From Candidatus Eremiobacteraceae bacterium (GTDB taxonomy: Bacteria > Vulcanimicrobiota > Vulcanimicrobiia > Eremiobacterales > Eremiobacteraceae): 47,268 nt of DNA. Of this stretch, positions 9,972 through 18,572 are shown piece after piece; within the stretch, counting starts at the first letter, position 1, and each line of letters starts with the position of its first letter. The notes under the pieces were generated by a model. It worked only from the letters and a program-made list of their open reading frames with translations. It made no database searches and was not told the DNA's origin. The position numbers and the translations under genes were made by a program. The DNA lies in contig DATCBN010000065.1 in the NCBI GenBank assembly GCA_036511855.1, forward strand, positions 1 through 47,268, in the 5' to 3' direction.

Positions 9972-11189
9972 TTACCGGTGCTCGTCGCGCAGCGCGCGCG
10001 CGAGCACGACGTAGAACGCGATGAGCAAAAAGCCGATGCCGGACACGATGATGGCAAGACGCGGCCCGTAGAGCTGCGCGAGGTATCCGCCGATGATCGC
10101 ACCCGGAACCATGCCGATCAACACCACGAGACGCACCGCGCCGAAAACGGCTCCGACCATTTCACCGGGCACGATGCGGATGCGCCAGCCGACGATCTGT
10201 GTGACCTGGAAAGAGCCGGCCACGCTCGACAGTCCGAAGAAGATCATGACCGTCAGTACGTTGTGGGCCAACAGCACCGGCAAGTAGAGAACCGCGTCCA
10301 AGACGTACGCCACGCTGAGCGTTTTGCCGAAATGCCACTGTGGCCCGAAGCGTCCGGCGATGAGCGCGCCGATCACGGACCCAACAGCGACGCCGCCGAA
10401 CGTGATGCCGACCAGAGCGTCGCCTGCGCCGAAAACCGTCTTCAGGTATGGGATCGTGATCGCAAATCCCATCATGCCGAAGAAATTCAAGCCAAGGCTG
10501 GTCAGGGTGATGATCGTCATCGCGTTGTCGGCGGCCAAGAACCGGAAGCCGTTGCGGATGTCGCGCACGATGATCTCCGCCCTCGGCCATGCGATGGGAG
10601 CCTCGGGGCCGAGCGTCGGCACTGCGAACAACGATATCTGCGAAACGAGATACGTGCAGGCGTTGACGACCAGCGCCGGCAGCGCTCCGGCGGCGGCGAA
10701 TATCGCTCCGCCGATGGGCGGCGTGATGAAGTTCGATGTCTGCTCGGCCGCGACGAGCGCGGCCACGGCACGCGACGAACGCGATTTGCCCACAAGGAAC
10801 GGGATGCTCGACATCTGCCCGCCCATGAACACCGCGGCGGCCGCGGACAGCACGACGATGCCCGAATAGAGGACCGGCAACGTCAATGCTCCGCGCACGT
10901 ACTCGATCGAGAATAACGCCATGATCGCGAAGCGGGTGAAGTCGCACCCGATCATCAGCCGTCGGCGATCGGTCCGGTCGGCAAGCGATCCTCCCACCAA
11001 ACCCACAAGCGCAAAGGGTAGAATTTCAAGCGCGTACGTGATGCCGGTGGAAAGCGCCGAGCCGGTCAAATGGAAGACGAGGAGTGGAATGGCAAGCGTC
11101 CGCAGTCCGTCGCCGAGATAGCTGAAGCACTGGCCGCCGAAGTAGTACGCGAATCCGCGTTCGGCAAATATGGAACGATCGGTGGACAT
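9972..11189 (-). CDS. Major facilitator superfamily transporter (drug/siderophore-exporter type)
   Basis: The 405-residue protein is almost entirely hydrophobic, with about 12 predicted membrane spans. It begins FAYYFGGQCFSYLGDGLRTLAIPLLVFHLTG and has the MFS motif A-like loop GSLADRTDRRRLM between helices 2 and 3. This resembles the MFS_3/EntS-like subfamily of proton-driven exporters. The substrate cannot be read from the sequence. The APC permease ends 15 nt upstream on the same strand, so the two transporters probably form an operon. The start is ATG 11189; no strong ribosome site precedes it, which may mean translation is coupled to the permease. Confidence 0.88.
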   Translation of the reverse strand: MSTDRSIFAERGFAYYFGGQCFSYLGDGLRTLAIPLLVFHLTGSALSTGITYALEILPFALVGLVGGSLADRTDRRRLMIGCDFTRFAIMALFSIEYVRGALTLPVLYSGIVVLSAAAAVFMGGQMSSIPFLVGKSRSSRAVAALVAAEQTSNFITPPIGGAIFAAAGALPALVVNACTYLVSQISLFAVPTLGPEAPIAWPRAEIIVRDIRNGFRFLAADNAMTIITLTSLGLNFFGMMGFAITIPYLKTVFGAGDALVGITFGGVAVGSVIGALIAGRFGPQWHFGKTLSVAYVLDAVLYLPVLLAHNVLTVMIFFGLSSVAGSFQVTQIVGWRIRIVPGEMVGAVFGAVRLVVLIGMVPGAIIGGYLAQLYGPRLAIIVSGIGFLLIAFYVVLARALRDEHR

Positions 11190-11204
11190 CCGGATCGGCG
11201 GGCC

Positions 11205-12752
11205 TTACGGTTTCTTGAGTGCGGCGCGATACTCGTCGAGCATTTCGAGTTCACCGGCGTGGGAGAGCGTTTCTTCGTGATGGCGCACCCAATCGCGGGG
11301 CACGCTTCCGAAAACGGGCCGGCCGTGATGCCGCCGGAAGATCGCGTAGCCGATGATCCCCGACACCACCCATAGCGGCCCGGCGATTCTGCCGACCGGA
11401 TGCGTGATGATGATGAAGATCAAAATCGCAGTGATGCCGAGCAGCCCTATGATGGATGCGATGGAGACCGAACCTTTTCGGCCTCGAATCGTGACGGCGA
11501 AATTCAGGGGCATCCGGAAAGGACGCGGCGCGGCCGTATCGGTGAAGCGCAGCGTGATCAGAGCGATGAAGACAAGCGTGTACGAAAGCGCCGCGCCGAA
11601 CGCATACAGATCGGCGAGGAAGTTCAATGCCTGATCGCCTTGGCGATACGCGGCGATGAGCTCGACGAGCGCGACCGACGAGAAGACGAGAATAGAGACG
11701 ACGGGCGTCTTCGTCTTCGCGTTGGTCACCTTGAATGCCGCGGGGAGCAGCCCGGTCATGCCCATCGCATACGCTATGCGCGAAGCGCCGAAAACACCGG
11801 AGTTGCTGGAGATCATCACGAGGAACGCGCCGAGAAACGGCAAGTACAATTTGAACAGAAACCCGACGTATGGAATGAAGCTGACGAGCACGGCGACAGC
11901 CTTGTCATTGTTCGCCGGGGTGCCGAGAAATTGATAGAGCGGAATTGCCGCGCCGCCGGACGGGACGTCGGGCATTCCGAGCACGAGATTCGAGTAGCCG
12001 ACTGCGAAGATGAGGATCGTGAGGATCAGCGCCATCGACGTCCGCGGCAGGACCGTGGACGGACGGTACGTCTCTTCAGCCGCCTGCGAGATGCTTTCCA
12101 GGCCCACGAACGAGATGATGGCAAGCGAGATCCCGAGCAAGAGATTGTCCGTGCTCGGCCAGTGCAGGCGCATGGTCCGTTCGAGCAGCGCCGGCTGCCA
12201 GGCGAGCACGAATCCGGCGACGAGGATCAGAGTTTCGTTGACGACGTCCACCGCCGCGACGATCTCGTTGATGCGCGAAGAATGGCGCACCCCGACGACG
12301 TTGATGATGGTGAGGAACGCCGTGACGCCAAGCACTGCGATGAATTTCAGAAGTGCGTGTTCGCTTAGCCACGGGACGGCAACGCTGAGATATCCGATCG
12401 TGAACCACGCGAAGAGGCTGATGTCTATGGTGAAGTCGAGCAGCACCGCCCAGCCCGCGACGAACCCCATGAAATCGCCGAGCGCGCGCGTGACGAAGAA
12501 CTGGCCCCCGCCCGCCACCGGATACGCGGCGGCCAATTCGGTATAGGCGAGGCCGATGCAGACATAGACGATGCCGGCGAAGGCAAACGCGATGTTGGCC
12601 GCACCCATGGCGGCGCCAACGACAAGGCCGAGCGCCACGTATATGTCGGCGCCGACATCGGCGTAACCCCACGAGTACGATCCCCATGTAGAGACCGCAC
12701 GTCGCAGACTCTCTTCCGGCTGGGCGATCGTCGTGGGCCCCTGCGCGCTCAA
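11205..12752 (-). CDS. APC superfamily amino-acid/polyamine permease
   Basis: The 515-residue membrane protein has the first-helix signature of amino acid-polyamine-organocation permeases (YADVGADIYVALGLVVG) and about 12 to 14 hydrophobic segments. A short cytoplasmic tail (SVPRDWVRHHEETLSHAGELEML) closes it. It would import amino acids or related amines by ion symport or exchange. The start codon is TTG at 12752, well supported by a full GGAGGT (plus-strand positions 12762-12767) 9 nt upstream, with no in-frame ATG nearby. The leader also holds a perfect 8-bp hairpin at 12795-12816. It is the first gene of a pair with the MFS transporter and diverges from the pseudopilin gene. Confidence 0.9.
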   Translation of the reverse strand: MSAQGPTTIAQPEESLRRAVSTWGSYSWGYADVGADIYVALGLVVGAAMGAANIAFAFAGIVYVCIGLAYTELAAAYPVAGGGQFFVTRALGDFMGFVAGWAVLLDFTIDISLFAWFTIGYLSVAVPWLSEHALLKFIAVLGVTAFLTIINVVGVRHSSRINEIVAAVDVVNETLILVAGFVLAWQPALLERTMRLHWPSTDNLLLGISLAIISFVGLESISQAAEETYRPSTVLPRTSMALILTILIFAVGYSNLVLGMPDVPSGGAAIPLYQFLGTPANNDKAVAVLVSFIPYVGFLFKLYLPFLGAFLVMISSNSGVFGASRIAYAMGMTGLLPAAFKVTNAKTKTPVVSILVFSSVALVELIAAYRQGDQALNFLADLYAFGAALSYTLVFIALITLRFTDTAAPRPFRMPLNFAVTIRGRKGSVSIASIIGLLGITAILIFIIITHPVGRIAGPLWVVSGIIGYAIFRRHHGRPVFGSVPRDWVRHHEETLSHAGELEMLDEYRAALKKP

Positions 12753-12794
12753 TGCGCTGATACCTCCAGGCCTTGGCAGTTCCAGGCTCGTCCC

Positions 12795-12816
12795 GGCGAA
12801 GCTCGCTCGCTTCGCC
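12795..12816 (-). promoter_or_regulatory. Leader hairpin upstream of APC permease
   Basis: Arms GGCGAAGC (12795-12802) and GCTTCGCC (12809-12816) are perfectly complementary with a 6-nt loop. They lie 43 nt before the TTG start of the permease. The hairpin could shape the mRNA leader or be a protein-binding palindrome. No U-run follows in either direction, so it is not a convincing terminator. Confidence 0.35.
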
Positions 12817-12930
12817 GCCCGCCGCCGTACATGCCTCGCGCTCGAACATAAATTCGGCCTCTGGCGTCTGTCCCGTTTTACAGAACAATGTGAAATCGAG
12901 TGCTGCGTGTAACAAAGCGGGTATGACAGG

Positions 12931-12966
12931 GGTCACATCACTCGAGCCGCAGCAATGCGGTCACAT
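12931..12966 (+). promoter_or_regulatory. Direct repeat GGTCACAT ahead of the pseudopilin gene
   Basis: GGTCACAT occurs at 12931-12938 and again at 12959-12966, 28 nt apart (close to an integral number of helical turns), ending 31 nt before the pilin ATG. The arrangement could be a tandem activator or repressor site. No clear -35/-10 pair is identified, so the function is inferred only from position. Confidence 0.3.
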
Positions 12967-12997
12967 TGCGCATTGTAGCAGCGCAGGACGTGAAGCC

Positions 12998-13513
12998 ATG
13001 AAACAGCGCGACAGCCTCAAGTGCGATCGAGCGTTTTCTTTGCCGGAGTTGCTGATCGTCGTTGCGATCATCGCGATTCTTGCGGCGATATTCATGGCGA
13101 ATCTCATGCACGCGCGAGCCCAAGCCGGCTCGGCCGCATGCGAAGCCAACGAGCGCGCAATAGCCACGGCACTCGAAGAATTCGCCACCGACAACAATGG
13201 AACGTATCCGACCAGTTCCGGGCAGATCACGCTGCAGACGTTCGGTGGTCCGGGCAATCCGTATGTCGACCCGTCAAATCTTGTCGATCCGGTCGACGGC
13301 ATGGCATATACCTACACTCCGGGCGCAGGCACGTGCACCAATAGTTCGGCTTCGTTCGAGATACACGACCTCGGCGGGCACGACGGCGTCACGTTGCAGA
13401 ATCTGCCGCAACTCGCCCAGACCTCCGACTCGGTCGCGTATTGTGCCGGCGTCGGCATCGTCGCCGACGATAGCCAATTGTTCGCGCAAAAAGGGTACCA
13501 AAAGGGACACTAG
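12998..13513 (+). CDS. Type IV pilin-like / type II secretion pseudopilin (GspG-like)
   Basis: The 171-residue protein starts with a short basic leader MKQRDSLKCDRA, followed by FSLPELLIVVAIIAILAAIF. This is the class III prepilin signal: cleavage before Phe, Glu at +5, then a hydrophobic helix. The residue before the cleavage site is Ala, not the usual Gly. The globular part has the EEFATDNNGTYPTS pattern of GspG-like pseudopilins and a Cys pair. It would be processed by a prepilin peptidase and assembled in the inner membrane. No pilus or secretion machinery gene is nearby, so it is an orphan subunit. ATG 12998 was chosen because it places the leader correctly; the open frame continues upstream without a signal. 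The TAP-type peptidase begins 23 nt downstream. Confidence 0.85.
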   Translation: MKQRDSLKCDRAFSLPELLIVVAIIAILAAIFMANLMHARAQAGSAACEANERAIATALEEFATDNNGTYPTSSGQITLQTFGGPGNPYVDPSNLVDPVDGMAYTYTPGAGTCTNSSASFEIHDLGGHDGVTLQNLPQLAQTSDSVAYCAGVGIVADDSQLFAQKGYQKGH

Positions 13514-13536
13514 CCCCTTTGCGGCTTCCCGATCGC

Positions 13537-14982
13537 ATGTACGCACCGCTCATCATCGCAACTGCTGCCACACTCTTCTTCACGCTGTTCGGCGTTGCGC
13601 CCGCAGCGGCGGCTCCGACGTTTTTTCGTCACACGTGCGCGGATATATTGAATGCTCCGACCGATGCCCGCTGCGGCATCGTCGTCGTTCCCGAATCTCG
13701 CGCGCAAAGCGAGGGAAAGACGATCGGCCTGAACGTGCTGGTCCTGCCGGCGGTGCCCGGACCGAAGCAGACCGACGCGATCTTCGAGATAGCCGGCGGC
13801 CCCGGCCAGCCGACCGCTGACAGCAATGGCCTGGATTTCGCATCGATCGCCGGCGCCGCTCACAACACGCGCGACATCGTGCTCGTCGACCAGCGGGGCA
13901 CCGGCGGATCGCGGCCGCTGCAGTGCGAGATCTATCCGGGCAGCGGCCCGACGCGGTTCTTCGCGCCCGAATGGCCCACCGATATCCTCGAGCGATGCGG
14001 TCTACGATTGGGGTCGATCGCAGATCTTTCGCAGTATTCGACCGACAATGCCGCCGACGATCTCGACGACGTGCGTTTGGCACTCGGCTACGACAAAGTC
14101 GATCTTGTCGGCGGCTCGTACGGAACCACCGTGGCCCTCGACTATCTCCGTCGTCATCCGGCTCACGTCCGAGCTGCCGTGCTCGATGGCGTCGCGGATG
14201 TGAACTCGAAAGGTCCGCTGCCTTTTGCGAAGGCAAGCCAGCGCGCGATCGACGCCCTGTTCTCCGACTGCGCTGCAGACGCGGCTTGTCACAACGCCGT
14301 GCCGAATATCCGCTCCGAGTTCGCGGCCGTGCTCGCAAAACTCGCCAAAGGTCCGGTGAACGCGAGCGTGACCGATCCACTGACCAACCAAAAATCGGCC
14401 GTGCAGATCGACCTGCCGATGTGGGTCTCGACGGTGCGCTACGGTCTGTACGACACGTCGGGCGCCAGCGATCTCTTGAAGATGATCCATGCGGCCGCAG
14501 GCGGCGATTTCAATCCGTCTGCGGATGCGACCGCGCGGGTGCGAGGGGGCTTGGATGGGCTCTACGAGGGCATGTCGATGTCGGTCGCGTGCCCGGAAGA
14601 TATCGCGAACATCGATCCCGCATCGATTCCGGCGGCCACGAACGACACGTTCTTCGGCGACTTCCGGGTCCGGGCGCAGATGGCAGCGTGCGACGTCTGG
14701 CCGCGGAGAATTGTCGATCCGGCCTTTTTCGCGCCGGTTCGTTCCAATGCGCCGGTCCTGATGCTCACCGGCGCGCTCGATCCGGCCACGCCGCCGGACG
14801 AAGCCGCTCGCGTGCAGCGCTATCTTCCGCACGCGGTCAACGTCGTTTTCCCGCACGTCGCGCACGCGGCGAACACCGCGTGCGGCAAGAAGCTCGTGAG
14901 CGCGTTCATCATCGCGGGCGACGCTCGCGGCCTCGATGCCACCTGCGCGGCTCAGGAGCTTCGGCCGCCGTTCGTTCTCTGA
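13537..14982 (+). CDS. Secreted alpha/beta-hydrolase peptidase, TAP-like (S33-type)
   Basis: The 481-residue product has a signal peptide (MYAPLIIATAATLFFTLFGVAPAAAA) and an alpha/beta-hydrolase core with oxyanion region IAGGPGQ near 86 and VLVDQRGTGGS near 115. The nucleophile elbow is GGSYG with Ser194. The C-terminal TAP-like segment LTGALDPATPP supplies the Asp and HVAHAANTACG the His. The family releases N-terminal di- or tripeptides, or prolyl residues, from peptides outside the cytoplasm. The start is not settled: ATG 13537 gives a signal lacking positive charge, whereas TTG 13519 would add MRLPDR and lies 11 nt after AAAGGGA. It follows the pseudopilin gene by 23 nt and is probably co-transcribed with it. 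Confidence 0.88.
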   Translation: MYAPLIIATAATLFFTLFGVAPAAAAPTFFRHTCADILNAPTDARCGIVVVPESRAQSEGKTIGLNVLVLPAVPGPKQTDAIFEIAGGPGQPTADSNGLDFASIAGAAHNTRDIVLVDQRGTGGSRPLQCEIYPGSGPTRFFAPEWPTDILERCGLRLGSIADLSQYSTDNAADDLDDVRLALGYDKVDLVGGSYGTTVALDYLRRHPAHVRAAVLDGVADVNSKGPLPFAKASQRAIDALFSDCAADAACHNAVPNIRSEFAAVLAKLAKGPVNASVTDPLTNQKSAVQIDLPMWVSTVRYGLYDTSGASDLLKMIHAAAGGDFNPSADATARVRGGLDGLYEGMSMSVACPEDIANIDPASIPAATNDTFFGDFRVRAQMAACDVWPRRIVDPAFFAPVRSNAPVLMLTGALDPATPPDEAARVQRYLPHAVNVVFPHVAHAANTACGKKLVSAFIIAGDARGLDATCAAQELRPPFVL

Positions 14983-14985
14983 TTC

Positions 14986-15288
14986 CTACGGTTCGATAGA
15001 ATACAGCCACCAACGGTGCTTGCGCGCCGTCTTGTTCGTGGGATTGCGTTCGAAGTACACGGTCATGTGCTTGCCGCAGGTCGTGACGATTTCGTAGATA
15101 TGCTTTCGCACGTAGACGTCTCCGCGATCGGTGCCGGTCGAACGCCGTGTGGCTTCGACCGAGGCGACCTCGTAGCGCGTTCCTCGCCACGTGAACGAGC
15201 GCGGCAATCCGGGTTCGCCTCGTGACATGGCGCCGACATCGGCGCTGCCGGGCTCGGGTTCGATGGGTTCGGAGACGAATCGGGCCAT
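14986..15288 (-). CDS. Small DUF6504-like protein
   Basis: This 100-residue soluble protein begins MARFVSEPIEPEPG, has RSFTWRGTRYEVASVEATRR in the middle and KHIYEIVTTCGKHMTVYFERNP near the end, and closes with WWLYSIEP. That layout resembles the DUF6504 family of short proteins of unknown function; the assignment is from memory of the family pattern and is moderate. It converges with the TAP peptidase gene (3 nt between stops) and lies 6 nt downstream of the large Asp-box protein gene on the same strand, so it is likely the last gene of that transcript. Confidence 0.65.
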   Translation of the reverse strand: MARFVSEPIEPEPGSADVGAMSRGEPGLPRSFTWRGTRYEVASVEATRRSTGTDRGDVYVRKHIYEIVTTCGKHMTVYFERNPTNKTARKHRWWLYSIEP

Positions 15289-15294
15289 GACGGG

Positions 15295-18200
15295 CTAGCG
15301 GTTCACCACGGTGCGAGCCTCAGCGCGCCAGGTTTCGTATGCGGCGTGAGCGGCGTCCATCTGCACGGTAAGGCGATCTTTTAGATCGTAGGCCGGCTTG
15401 AGCGGCGGGCCGGCTCCGAGCGGTCCGAACAGATCGTAGAGACGTTCGCGCAAACCGGGTGCGAAGATGAAGATGTCCTCGTCGTTTTGCGGATCGGACG
15501 ACAACTCCGATTCCAAGCGCGCGCCGGCGTCGAGAACCGCACGCGCTCGCGCGAGATCGCTTGCACCCGCCGCGCCGCGCTTCATCATCGACGGCAACAT
15601 GCGCTTGATGCGGGCATGCATCCCGTCGATGTCGTTGAGCCAGCGGTCGATGCGATCGACTTGCGCGAAAAGAAAAGAGGCATACTCGTATTGTTTTTGA
15701 TAGTCGTCTTGCGTCCACGGCGCGCGCGGGTCCGCCTTGACGTCCAGCGGCGCCGTGAGCGCGCGCGACCCGAGAGTCAGTCGCACGGTGTACGCGCCAG
15801 GCACGACGCCGGCGCCGGAGTCGAAGCCCTGATACGGTTTGGGCGCCCACAGCCATTTTGCCGGCCCGTTCTCGCCGAAGTCCCACACCACGCGGACGAG
15901 ACCGGCGTCGTTTGCTATCCACGGCTTCTTCTTCCCGTCGACATCGTGCGTTCCGGCGATCCGTCGAACGACGCGGCCGTTCGCATCCAGGATCTCCAGC
16001 ACGGGGCCGCCGCGAGGCGCGGGTCTAGCCTGGTAGAATGTGATGACCGCGCCGTTCGCCGGATTGTCGCCCGCGTATTCGGCATATGCGTAATCTTCGT
16101 GCTCGAAATAGAAGTACTCGTACGCCGTCTGCGGCGCGAAAAGATATGCGCCGGCCGACGTCGCGGCGGTCCACTGCTGAAGCGGGCGCAGATCATCGAG
16201 GATCCATAGCGCGCGGCCATGGGTGGCGACGATAAGGTCGTCGGATTGCGGCTGCACGCGCAGATCGCGCACGGACGACGACGGCAGATTGAGCTGCAGC
16301 GAGCGCCACCGCAAACCGCCGTCGAACGACACCCACAGCGAGCGCTCCATCCCGGCATAGAGCAACTCCGGATTCACCGGATCGGGCCGTATCGTCTTCA
16401 TCCATTGATCGTGCGGCAAGCCGTTCGAAAGCGATTGCCACGACGCGCCGAAGTCCGAGGTCTTGTAGAGGTACGGCGCTTCGTCGCCGATCAAGTGCCG
16501 GTCGATCGTGACGAACGCGGTGGCGGCGCTGAATGGTGACGGCGCCACGGTGGTGACGTAGCCCCACGGGAGCGTGCCCCGAGGTGTGACATTCTTCCAG
16601 TGCATCCCACCGTCGCGCGTCATCTGAACCAATCCGTCGTCGGTGCCCGCCCATATCTCGCCTGCTGCGACCGGAGACCCGTCGATCGAGATGACGGTAT
16701 CGGCGTATTCCGCGCCCGTCACGTCTTGCGTGATCTCGCCGCCGGGGATCTGTTGGTGAGACTTCACGTTGCGTGTGAGGTCGGGACTGATCACCTGCCA
16801 TGTCCGGGCGCGATCCTGCGTTTGAAAGATGACGTTTCCGCCGAACCAGGCGGTGTGCGGATCCCAAGGCGCGAACGCGATGGGCGAAAACCAATTGAAG
16901 CGGTATTGCTTCTTGTCGAGATCGAAGGCGTAGACGTCGCCTTCGAACGGCGATGCATCGTACGCCTCCTCCGTCCGTTTGTTGAAGATGCTGAGCACGC
17001 CGTTTTGCAGATCGCTCCAGACATAGTTCGAGTCCGATGGGTCGGGAACCGACCACATGCCGTCGCCCCCGAGCACATCGGTCCACTTGCCGTTCAAGAT
17101 CCCGTCGGGGTCCAAGCTGTTCGAGGGTCCGCACAACGACCCGTTATCCTGATACCCGGCGCAGACGCCGTACGGTGTCTGATCGTCGGCGGCGACGTGA
17201 TAGGCTTGGCCGATCGCCAGGTTTCTCGGAAATGACCAATTCCGGCCGCCGTCGAGCGTGAGGATATAGCCGCCGTCGTCGCCGATCATCACACGCTTGC
17301 CGTCGTTGGGTGCGATCCAGACGGCGTGATTGTCGGGGTGCAATCCGCTGGAACCGGTGATCTTCTTGAATGTCTTTCCGCCGTCGCTGCTCGTCGAGAT
17401 CGCTTCGGAAATCGACCACACCTTATCGCGGTTCGCCGGATCGACCGCGATGTGACTGAAATAGAATGGCCGCTGATCGATCAGCGTGCTCGAGTTCACG
17501 AGTCGCCAATGCGCGCCGCCGTCGTCCGAGCGCCACAGATAGCCGTGCGCGGTCTGCACGAGCGCGTACACGCGGTTTGCGTCACTCGGCGCGATGGCAA
17601 GACCGATGCGCCCGAGCCGCATGCCGGTCGGAAAACCGGCCCCTTGGATCTTCGACCATGTCCGCCCGCCGTCGTTCGACCTGTACAGGCCGTCGTGCGG
17701 ACCGCCGCTCGTGAACGTCCACGGCAGGCGGCGGAATTGCCAGATGCCCGCGTAGACCACATCGGGAGCGTGGGGGTCCATCGCCATGTCGGAGACTCCG
17801 CTTTGTGGTCCGACGTAGAGCGTCTTGGTCCACGTCTTGCCTCCGTCGTACGTGGCATACACGCCGCGATCAGCCGAGTCTTTGAATGGATCGCCGAGCG
17901 CGCCGACGATGACGTGATCTGGATTGCGTGGGTCGATCAAGATGCTCGCGATATATTTTGTCTTCGCAAGGCCGGCGTTCTTCCAATTCTTGCCGCCGTC
18001 GTGCGTCACATAGACACCGTCGCCGGCCATCACGTCGTTGCGCGGATTCGCCTCGCCGCTGCCGACCCATACGACTTTTGCATTCTTCGGCGAGATCGCG
18101 ATCGCTCCGACCGACTGCACGCGCTGTTTATCCCAGAGCGGTGACCATGTGACACCGCCGTTTTCGGTTTTCCAAACACCGCCGCCGGCTGCGCCAAGAT

Positions 18201-18423
18201 AGTACGTCTTCGGATCGTCGCCGACACCCGCGACCGCGCTGACGCGGCCGCCGGCCGCCGCGGGCCCTATCGAACGAAACGAAAGGTTTGCGAATGGGTC
18301 GGACGCTGTGTGGTGGGATGACGGCGCCGGTTTTGGATGGGCTCCTGCTGCGGCGCCCGCGCCGAACGCGAGCGCGAGATAGGCCGTTAAGATAGATGCG
18401 GCGGCAGCGGCGGACGGACGCAC
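15295..18423 (-). CDS. Large exported Asp-box (BNR/VPS10-sortilin-type) beta-propeller protein, copy 1
   Basis: The 1042-residue protein carries many Asp-box turns of the form S/T-x-D-x-G-x-x-W, for example THDGGKNWKN, TYDGGKTWTK, SNDGGRTWSK, SDDGGAHWRL, TRDGGMHWKN and SFDGGLRWRS. This indicates one or two seven- to ten-bladed propellers of the sortilin/VPS10 type. The C-terminal 300 residues are a beta-domain plus a helical tail. Such proteins are annotated as glycosyl hydrolases, but no catalytic set is evident. The start is GTG 18423, 7 nt after a perfect GGAGGT (plus-strand 18431-18436); this makes MRPSAAAAASILTAYLALAFG the signal peptide. It is clearly paralogous to the gene at 24881. 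Substrate or partner unknown. Confidence 0.88.
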   Translation of the reverse strand: MRPSAAAAASILTAYLALAFGAGAAAGAHPKPAPSSHHTASDPFANLSFRSIGPAAAGGRVSAVAGVGDDPKTYYLGAAGGGVWKTENGGVTWSPLWDKQRVQSVGAIAISPKNAKVVWVGSGEANPRNDVMAGDGVYVTHDGGKNWKNAGLAKTKYIASILIDPRNPDHVIVGALGDPFKDSADRGVYATYDGGKTWTKTLYVGPQSGVSDMAMDPHAPDVVYAGIWQFRRLPWTFTSGGPHDGLYRSNDGGRTWSKIQGAGFPTGMRLGRIGLAIAPSDANRVYALVQTAHGYLWRSDDGGAHWRLVNSSTLIDQRPFYFSHIAVDPANRDKVWSISEAISTSSDGGKTFKKITGSSGLHPDNHAVWIAPNDGKRVMIGDDGGYILTLDGGRNWSFPRNLAIGQAYHVAADDQTPYGVCAGYQDNGSLCGPSNSLDPDGILNGKWTDVLGGDGMWSVPDPSDSNYVWSDLQNGVLSIFNKRTEEAYDASPFEGDVYAFDLDKKQYRFNWFSPIAFAPWDPHTAWFGGNVIFQTQDRARTWQVISPDLTRNVKSHQQIPGGEITQDVTGAEYADTVISIDGSPVAAGEIWAGTDDGLVQMTRDGGMHWKNVTPRGTLPWGYVTTVAPSPFSAATAFVTIDRHLIGDEAPYLYKTSDFGASWQSLSNGLPHDQWMKTIRPDPVNPELLYAGMERSLWVSFDGGLRWRSLQLNLPSSSVRDLRVQPQSDDLIVATHGRALWILDDLRPLQQWTAATSAGAYLFAPQTAYEYFYFEHEDYAYAEYAGDNPANGAVITFYQARPAPRGGPVLEILDANGRVVRRIAGTHDVDGKKKPWIANDAGLVRVVWDFGENGPAKWLWAPKPYQGFDSGAGVVPGAYTVRLTLGSRALTAPLDVKADPRAPWTQDDYQKQYEYASFLFAQVDRIDRWLNDIDGMHARIKRMLPSMMKRGAAGASDLARARAVLDAGARLESELSSDPQNDEDIFIFAPGLRERLYDLFGPLGAGPPLKPAYDLKDRLTVQMDAAHAAYETWRAEARTVVNR

Positions 18424-18572
18424 GTCGTTGACCTCCATTCGCAATGTGCGCAGATGCGGCCGTGTTATATGACACGGACGGCGCGGACCTGCTCTTGGCC
18501 GCCGCACAGGCCTTGTTTAGCGCGACTCGAAGAACGACGGACCAACTAAGATCGCCCGAGCGAGCCGCCGAT

